Below are positions 25,976 to 33,400 of a stretch of DNA of 35,523 nt, piece after piece. Each line of letters begins with the position of its first letter. Position 1 is the first letter of the stretch. Source of the DNA: Sterolibacterium sp052034445 (GTDB taxonomy: Bacteria > Pseudomonadota > Gammaproteobacteria > Burkholderiales > Rhodocyclaceae). The translations under genes were made by a program, and so were the position numbers. The notes beneath the pieces were generated by a model. The model searched no databases and was not told the DNA's origin. It worked only from the letters and a program-made list of their open reading frames with translations. Where the stretch lies: positions 1-35,523 of the forward strand of contig JBPOIN010000093.1 in NCBI GenBank assembly GCA_052034445.1, read 5' to 3'.

Positions 25976-27172
25976 ATGTCCTTCACGATGCGCCCCGATG
26001 GCGATCATCACGATGATCATTCCGAGCAGACCCCGCGTTCCGGACGCATCGTGCTGTTCGCGAGCTTGCTGGCCTTTGGCGCCTTTCTGGCCTGGGCAAA
26101 CTGGGCTGAACTCGATCAGATTACCCGCGCCAGCGGTCAGGTGATTGCCAGTTCGCGCAATCAGGTGATCCAGACGCCGGACGGCGGCGTTCTGGAAGAG
26201 TTGCTGGTCAAGGAAGGCTCGAAAGTCAAACGAGGCGAGCTGCTGGTGCGGTTTGAACGGACCAAGCTGGAGGCCGTGTATGCCGAAAGCGCCATCAAGG
26301 CCGCCGCTTTGAAGGCCAATGTGGCGCGACTGAATGCGGAAATCTTTGGCGGCCCGATCAAGTTCCCGCCGGCGCTGAATGCTTACCCAGAGTTTCGTGA
26401 GAATCAGAGTGTCCTGTATCACAAGCGCCAATCGGCCATCAACGAGGAGGTTGCGGCGCTGAACAAGTCGCTGGAACTGGTGAAGACCGAACTCGAGATG
26501 AATCTGCCACTGGTCAGCACGGGCGATGTCAGTAAGGCCGAGATTCTCAAGCTGCAGCGCCAGGTGGCCGAGATTCAGGGGCAGATCACTAACCGGCGCA
26601 ACAAGTATCTGCAGGATTCACAGGCCGAACTCGCCAAGGCGCAGGAGGATCTGGCCGGCGTCGAGCAGATTCTGACGCAGCGCAAGGACCAGCTTTCGTA
26701 TACCGAAATTCATGCGCCCATGGATGGTGTGGTGCGCAACATTCGCCTGACCACGCGTGGCGGCGTGGCGCGCCCTGGCGAGGAAATCATGCAGATTGTG
26801 CCGCTTGACGACGATCTGATCTTCGAAGCCAAGGTCAAGCCAGCCGATATCGCCTTCGTCAAGCCGGGTCTCGCGGCGACGATAAAGCTCGATGCCTACG
26901 ATTACTCGATTTACGGCAGCCTGAATGGCGAGGTGTCCTATATCAGCGCCGATACGCTGCTCGAAGAGGGGCGTGGCGGCGAGCAACAGCCGTATTACCG
27001 CGTGCAGGTCAAAAGCAAGGGGCGTACTCTGGTCGGGCGCAAGAGCGAAAACATCGACATTCAACCGGGCATGACGGCGACCGTGGAAATTCTTACGGGC
27101 AGCAATACGGTTCTGCGCTATATCACCAAACCGATTACCAAGACGCTTTCCGAGTCGCTTGGCGAGCGCTAG
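25976..27172 (+). CDS. HlyD/LapC-type membrane fusion protein
   Basis: 398 residues; GGAGAG a few bases upstream supports the start. A His/Asp-rich cytoplasmic tip (DGDHHDDHSEQ) precedes one membrane helix (about 25-42, VLFASLLAFGAFLAWANWA). The biotinyl-lipoyl-like half (VIASSRNQVIQTPDGGVLEEL, VKEGSKVKRGELLV) is followed by a helical hairpin (about 95-235) and the second lipoyl half and beta barrel (YTEIHAPMDGVVRNIRL, GEEIMQIVPLDDDLIFEAKV, IDIQPGMTATVEI). It should bridge the ABC transporter and the TolC-like channel. The tight 16-bp spacing to the ABC gene indicates one operon. The next gene, the adhesin, starts 265 bp later with its own leader. Confidence 0.94.
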   Translation: MSFTMRPDGDHHDDHSEQTPRSGRIVLFASLLAFGAFLAWANWAELDQITRASGQVIASSRNQVIQTPDGGVLEELLVKEGSKVKRGELLVRFERTKLEAVYAESAIKAAALKANVARLNAEIFGGPIKFPPALNAYPEFRENQSVLYHKRQSAINEEVAALNKSLELVKTELEMNLPLVSTGDVSKAEILKLQRQVAEIQGQITNRRNKYLQDSQAELAKAQEDLAGVEQILTQRKDQLSYTEIHAPMDGVVRNIRLTTRGGVARPGEEIMQIVPLDDDLIFEAKVKPADIAFVKPGLAATIKLDAYDYSIYGSLNGEVSYISADTLLEEGRGGEQQPYYRVQVKSKGRTLVGRKSENIDIQPGMTATVEILTGSNTVLRYITKPITKTLSESLGER

Positions 27173-27336
27173 GCCGTTTGTAGGCAAGCACCGCCTGCGA
27201 CACCTGCGGCCCCGCGCCGGCGGGTGAGGGCTACGAATTTTTCCGGGCTGGGCCGTGGGATATTTTCCACGTGCGGAAAAAATTCTTAACCCTACATTAT
27301 ACCCAAAAAATCACCATAGTGCGGTATTATTACTTA

Positions 27337-27362
27337 AGTCTGTTTGTCAGACTAGCTTTTTT
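27337..27362 (+). terminator. Candidate terminator or attenuator before the adhesin gene
   Basis: AGTCTG, loop TTTGT, CAGACT, then AGC and six T. The 6-bp stem is weak but the T-run is well placed. It lies 165 bases after hlyD and 75 bases before the adhesin start, so it could separate the exporter transcript from the adhesin or act as an attenuator. Confidence 0.35.
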
Positions 27363-27425
27363 GCGTCTGTATGTTTTAAATAAAAGTTTGTTTTCAATGG
27401 TTTTTTCGGGCGCCACCCTGAGTGT

Positions 27426-27430
27426 AAGGA
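27426..27430 (+). promoter_or_regulatory. Ribosome binding site of the adhesin gene
   Basis: AAGGA lies 7 bases before the ATG at 27438. It fixes the start of the giant reading frame, which is open from here to the window edge. Confidence 0.75.
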
Positions 27431-27437
27431 TAAAGAC

Positions 27438-30400
27438 ATGAGCCAAGACGATCTGCCGCAGAACATCAAGAACACCGGGTATTCCCGTGAGGTCAGGATT
27501 GATTCGGATGGGCGGTTGGTTGGCTCCAGTGGGCAGGCGGCGCGCGAGGTCAGAATCGGACCGGATGGGCGGGTCATCAAGGCGCCGAAACAACCCCTCG
27601 ATATGGCGCAGCAACCGGTGCGCACCCAGCAGGCCAAGGCGCCTGTACCAGAAGCGAAACCCAAGCTGTCTGCCGAGGAGCAGCAGAAGATCCTGGCCGA
27701 CAATAGCGGGCCAACCGTGGCTGACAATATCGTCAAGGCGCAAACCGGTGCGGCAGCCGAGGCGGAAGCGGCGCCTGCGGCAGTTGCTGCTCCGGCTCCG
27801 GTTGAACCCGTGGTTGCCCAGGCGCCGGCTGTCGCCGAAAGTGTTGCCGCCACCACGGGGGTGACGGAAAGCCAGAGTGCTGCAGTGGGCAGCAGCGCCG
27901 GCGAAGGCGCCATGGCTTCGGCTGCGGGTGGTTCTTCGACCGCTGGCGCGGGGTCTTCCTCGTCGTTTTCGGGTGGCCTGCTGCCGGCTCTGGGCGGCAT
28001 CGGTTTGCTGGCGCTCGCTGGCGGCGGTGGAAGCAGCAGCAGTTCTTCTTCCTCAGCCGCCGCTGTGGTTCAGACCTTGCTGTCAGGCAGCGTGGCTGAC
28101 GGCTATATCAATGGCGCAAAGATTTATGTCGATCTGGACAACGATGGCCTGGCCGATACGAATGAAAACACCAACATAGTCACTAACCAGAGCGGCGCAT
28201 TTTCCGGTAATACAACACTAGCGGTTTCCGGCCATGCCATTCTCGCTGTCGGTGGTGCGGATACCTCGACAGGTTTGCATAACGCCTTCATGGTGCTCAA
28301 GGCGCCGGTCGGCGCCACGGTGATCAATCCGCTGACGACCCTTGTGCAGGCGTATATGGATACGCATGGCGGGGTTACGGCTGCGGCGGCAACGACTGCG
28401 GTGGCCAATGCCTTGGGTCTCAGTGGCGTGAATCTGTTGACCTACAATCCGCTGGCCAATTCCGGTGCCACGGCACTGGCCGTGCAGCAGGCGGCCGCAC
28501 AGGTCGCCGCCATCGCCACGATTGCTGCCAACGATGCCGGCACGCTCAATGCGCTGACCACGTCGAACGCGGTGCTGGACAACCTCGCCAACGCCATCAC
28601 TTCGGGCAGCTCCCTGAATCTGACCAATACCACGCTGTTGACCAGCGTGTTGACGGGTTCTGGCGTCGTCACTTCGGCTGCGACTCTGGCCACGACCGTG
28701 AGTACGGCAAACACCAGCATTGCCGCCGCCACGAGTGTGGCTGCCGTCACGGCCGCGCAGATTCAATATGCTTCGGATTTGGCCGATACGGTGGCCCCGT
28801 TAGCCGCCGGTACGCCGGATTTGCTCGACAGTTCGGATAGCGGCAGCAATACTTCCGACAATGTCACGACGGACACAACGCCCACCGTGCAGGTGGCCAT
28901 CAATGCCACAGCCACGGATGGCACCGCCGTGGTCCCCGGCGACATATTGAATGTCTATGTGAATGGAGTCAGTGGTGCGTCGGCCTATACGCTGACCGCA
29001 ACGGATATCGCCAACGGCTATGCCAATGTAACCCTGTCGACGCTTGCTGCGGGTACGTATGCGATTACTGCGAAGCTCACCGATCAGGTTGGCAATGTGA
29101 GTTCGGCTTCCGGTACGCTGAACATCACGATTGAATCTTCGGCTCCTCCGACGTTGTTGGGGTTTGCTCCGGTCGACGACGCCACGGCAGTGGATGTGGC
29201 CAGCAACATCTACCTGACGTTCGACAAAACCGTGCAGGCAGGTAGTGGCAATATCGTCATCAGCAATGGCACGGATACGCGTACCATCAGTGTGACCGAT
29301 ACCTGGCAGGTCACGTTCAGCGGCAATACGGTGACCATCAACCCTTTGTGGGGTGGCGATCTCCAGTTGGGCAGCACCTATTCCGTGACGATGGCGGCGG
29401 GGGTGATCACCGATGCGTATGGCAATGCGTATGCCGGCATCAGCGATTCGACGCTATTTAATTTCACGACCGGCACGGATAATGCGGCGCCGACGCTGAT
29501 TTACAGCGCGCCGGTTGACAACGCCACGGCCGTGGCGGTTGATGGCAAGATCGTGTTGACCTTCAGCGAAGCGATCAAGGCCGGTACGGGCAACATCGTG
29601 ATCAGCGATGGCGCGAGTGCGCAAACCATCCCGATTGGCGACATCTTTGGCCAGGTTGCGATCAGTGGCAATACGCTGACGATCGATCCCATGTGGAATC
29701 TGCAGCCGAACACGACCTATTACGTACAGATGGCCAGCGGCGTGCTGACCGATCTTGCCGGTAATTCATATGCCGGCATCAGCGATGCCACAACGCTGAA
29801 TTTCACCACGGTCAACGTCTCTGCTCCCGATACGGTAGCACCTGTGTTGTCGAGCAGTTCGCCGGTGGATGGAGCTACTGCAGTGACGGTCGGCAGCGAC
29901 GTCGTGTTGACTTTCAGCGAGACTGTGCAGGCCGGCACAGGCAATATCGTTATCAGCAATGGCACGGATAGCCGCTCCATCAGCGTGACGGATGCAACCC
30001 AGGTGACGATCAGCGGCAATACCGTGACGATCAATCCGAGCGCCAATCTGAACCCGGGCGGCGCCTATTATGTGCAAATGGCCAGCGGTGTGCTCACGGA
30101 CGCATCCGGTAATGCCTATGCGGGCATCGGTGATACCACGACGCTGAACTTTACGACGGCAACGAGTGGCACGCCGCCGCTGCTGTCTAGCGCGACGCCC
30201 GCCGACAATGCGACCGGCATCGTGGCGACCAGCAACATCGTGCTGACCTTCGACAAGGCCATCCAGGCTGGCACGGGCAACATCGTGATCAGCAACGGGA
30301 CCGACACGCAAACCATTCCGATCAACGATATCTTTGGTCAGATATCGATCAGCGGCAGCACGCTGACCATCAATCCGATGTGGGATCTGCAGTCAGGCAG

Positions 30401-33400
30401 CACCTACTATGTGCAGATGGCCAGTGGCGTGATCACCGATACTTCGGGCAATCCCTATGCCGGCATCAGCGATACGACGACGCTGAACTTTACGACACTG
30501 GATTCCACGTTGCCAACCCTGACGGCCAGTTCGCCGGCCGACAATGCGACAGCCGTGGCCGTGGGCAGCAACATCGTGTTGACCTTCAGCGAGACCGTGC
30601 AGGCCGGCGTCGGCAATATCGTGATCAGCGATGGTACGGATACGCGCACCATCAGCGTCGCGGATGCAACGCAGGTGACGATCAGCGGCAACACAGTGAC
30701 GCTCAATCCGTCAGCCGATCTGAACCCCAACGCGACCTACTATATCCAGATGGGCAGCGGCGTGCTGACCGATACGGCCGGCAATGCCTATGCGGGCATC
30801 AGCGATACGACGACATTGAACTTCAGCACGTCGGATACCCTTGGCCCGATGCTAACCAGCAGCCTGCCGGCCGATGGTGCGACGGTGGTGGCCGTGGGCA
30901 ACAACATCGTCATTACCTTCAATGAAGCAGTTCAGTTTGGTACAGGTAATATCGTCGTCAGCAATGGCACAGATACGCAAACGATTGATGTTGCCAACAG
31001 TTGGGGGCAGGCAACAGTCAGCGGCAGCACGCTGACCATCAACCCCATCTGGGATCTGCAACTGGGTAGTACCTACTATGTCCAGATGGCCAGTGGCGTG
31101 ATCACGGATCTGGTGGGTAATGCCTATGCCGGCATCAGCGATACGACCACGCTGAATTTCACCACCGGGACGGATGTCACTGCACCGACCTTGTCGAGCA
31201 GCGCTCCGGCTGACAACGCCACAGCCGTGGCGGTGGGTGACAACATCGTGCTGACCTTCAATGAACAGATCAAGGTCGGTACGGGCTTCATTCTGCTCAG
31301 CGATGGCGGCGCCGACGTGCGCGCCATTGATGTGAATAACAACTGGGGTCAGATCAGTGTCAATAACAACGTCCTGACCATCAATCCGACCAACAGCCTG
31401 AATCCGAACACCACCTACTACGTGCAGATGGCATCGGGCGTGATTACCGATACCTCGGGCAACGCCTTCGGCGGGATTGCGGACACGACGACGTTGAACT
31501 TCACCACCGTGGATACGGCTGCGCCGACGCTGGTCAGCAGCACCCCTGCCGATGAGGCGACGGCCGTGGCCGTGGGCGACAATGTCGTGCTGACCTTCAG
31601 CGAAACCGTGCAGGCCGGCACGGGCAACATCGTCATCAGCAATGGTGCCGACACGCGCACGATCAGCGTGAGCGATGCAACCCAGGTCACCATCGCAGGC
31701 AATACCGTGACCATCAATCCGACCGCCGATCTGGTGAGTGGCGCCTATCATGTCCAGATGGCCAGCGGTGTGCTCACCGATCTTGCCGGCAATGCCTATG
31801 CCGGCATCACTGATATGACCACCCTGAATTTCACGGTGGATGATGCGACCGCGCCGACCTTGTCGAGCAGCACACCGGCAGACAATGCCATCACCGTAGC
31901 CGTTGACGGCAACATCGTGTTGACCTTCAGCGAAGCGATCAAGGCCGGTACCGGCAACATCGTCATCAGCAATGGCTCCGATACGCAAACCATCCCGATC
32001 AACGACATCTTTGGCCAGATCGCGATCAGCGGCAATACCCTGACCATTAACCCGATGTGGGATCTGCAGATCAACAGCACGTATTCGGTGCAGATGGCCA
32101 GTGGCGTGATTACCGATATGGGCGGCAATCCGTATGCCGGCATCAGCGATACGACCACGTTGAATTTCACCACGCCGGATAGCGTTGCGCCGACCCTGGC
32201 CAGCAGCACCCCGACGGATAATCTTACCGGGGTTGCGATTGGCAACAACATCGTGTTGACCTTCAGCGAGCAGGTCAAGGCCGGTACGGGCAATATCGTG
32301 GTGACCGATGGCGTCGGCGATACGCGCACCATCAGCGTGACTGATGCCACGCAGGTGACCTTCAGTGGCACGACCGTGACCATCAATCCGACCGCGGATC
32401 TGGCCCTCAACACGACGTATTCGGTGCAGATGGCCAGCGGCGTGATTACCGATCTCACGGGTAATGCCTATGCGGGAATCGCGGATGCGACCACGCTGAA
32501 TTTCACTACGCTTGATCCGGATGCGCCGACGCTGGTCAGCAGTACTCCGGCCGACAACGCAACGGCAGTCGTGGTGGGCGGCAATATTGTGCTGACCTTC
32601 AGTGAAGCGATTCAGGCCGGTACGGGCAATATCGTCATCAGCAACGGCACCGACACGCAAACCATTCCGATTGGCGATGTTTTCGGTCAGATCGCGATCA
32701 GCGGCAGTACGCTGACCATCAATCCGCTGTGGGATCTGCAGCCGAACAGTACCTATTCGGTGCAGATGGCCAGCGGTGTGATCACCGATCTCACCGGTCA
32801 TTCCTATATTGGCATCACCGATGCGACCACGCTGAATTTCAGCACGACCGATACCTTGGCGCCGACGCTGGCGAGCAGCACGCCGGCCGACAATGCTCTT
32901 TCCGTCGCCGCGGGCAGCAATATCGTGCTGACCTTCAGCGAAACCGTTCAGGCTGGCAGCGGAAATATCGTGATCAGCGATGGCACGGATACCCGCACCA
33001 TCAGCGTGACGGATGCCACGCAGGTGACATTCAGCGGCACGACCGTGACGATCAATCCGACCGCTGATCTGAATATCAATTCAAGCTACCACGTCCAGAT
33101 GGCGTCCGGCGTGATTACCGATACGGCCGGCAACGCCTACGCCGGCATCACCGATAGCACCACCCTGAACTTCTCGACCACCGATACGATGGCCCCGACT
33201 TTGTCGAGTGCCGTGCCGGCCGACAATGCCACCGCGGTGGCGGTGGGCAACAACATCATCCTGACCTTCAGCGAGGCCGTGCAGGCCGGGTCGGGCAATA
33301 TCGTGATCAGCGATGGCGCGAGCGATGTCCGGACCATCAGTGTCACCGATCCCTTGCAGGTTTCGATCAGCGGCAATGTGGTGACCATCAACCCGATGTT

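Larger units (their letters stand above)
27173..27437 (+). promoter_or_regulatory. AT-rich leader between hlyD and the adhesin gene
   Basis: The first 70 bases are GC-rich and include a 5-bp GC hairpin (CCCGC, GCCG, GCGGG; 27211-27224). From about 27235 the base composition turns sharply AT-rich, with TTTTCC/GGAAAA able to pair (27263-27280), several TATTAT or TTATAC-like hexamers (27293-27330) and the hairpin plus T-run listed separately. This looks like a regulatory leader, but no -35/-10 pair is convincing. Confidence 0.45.
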
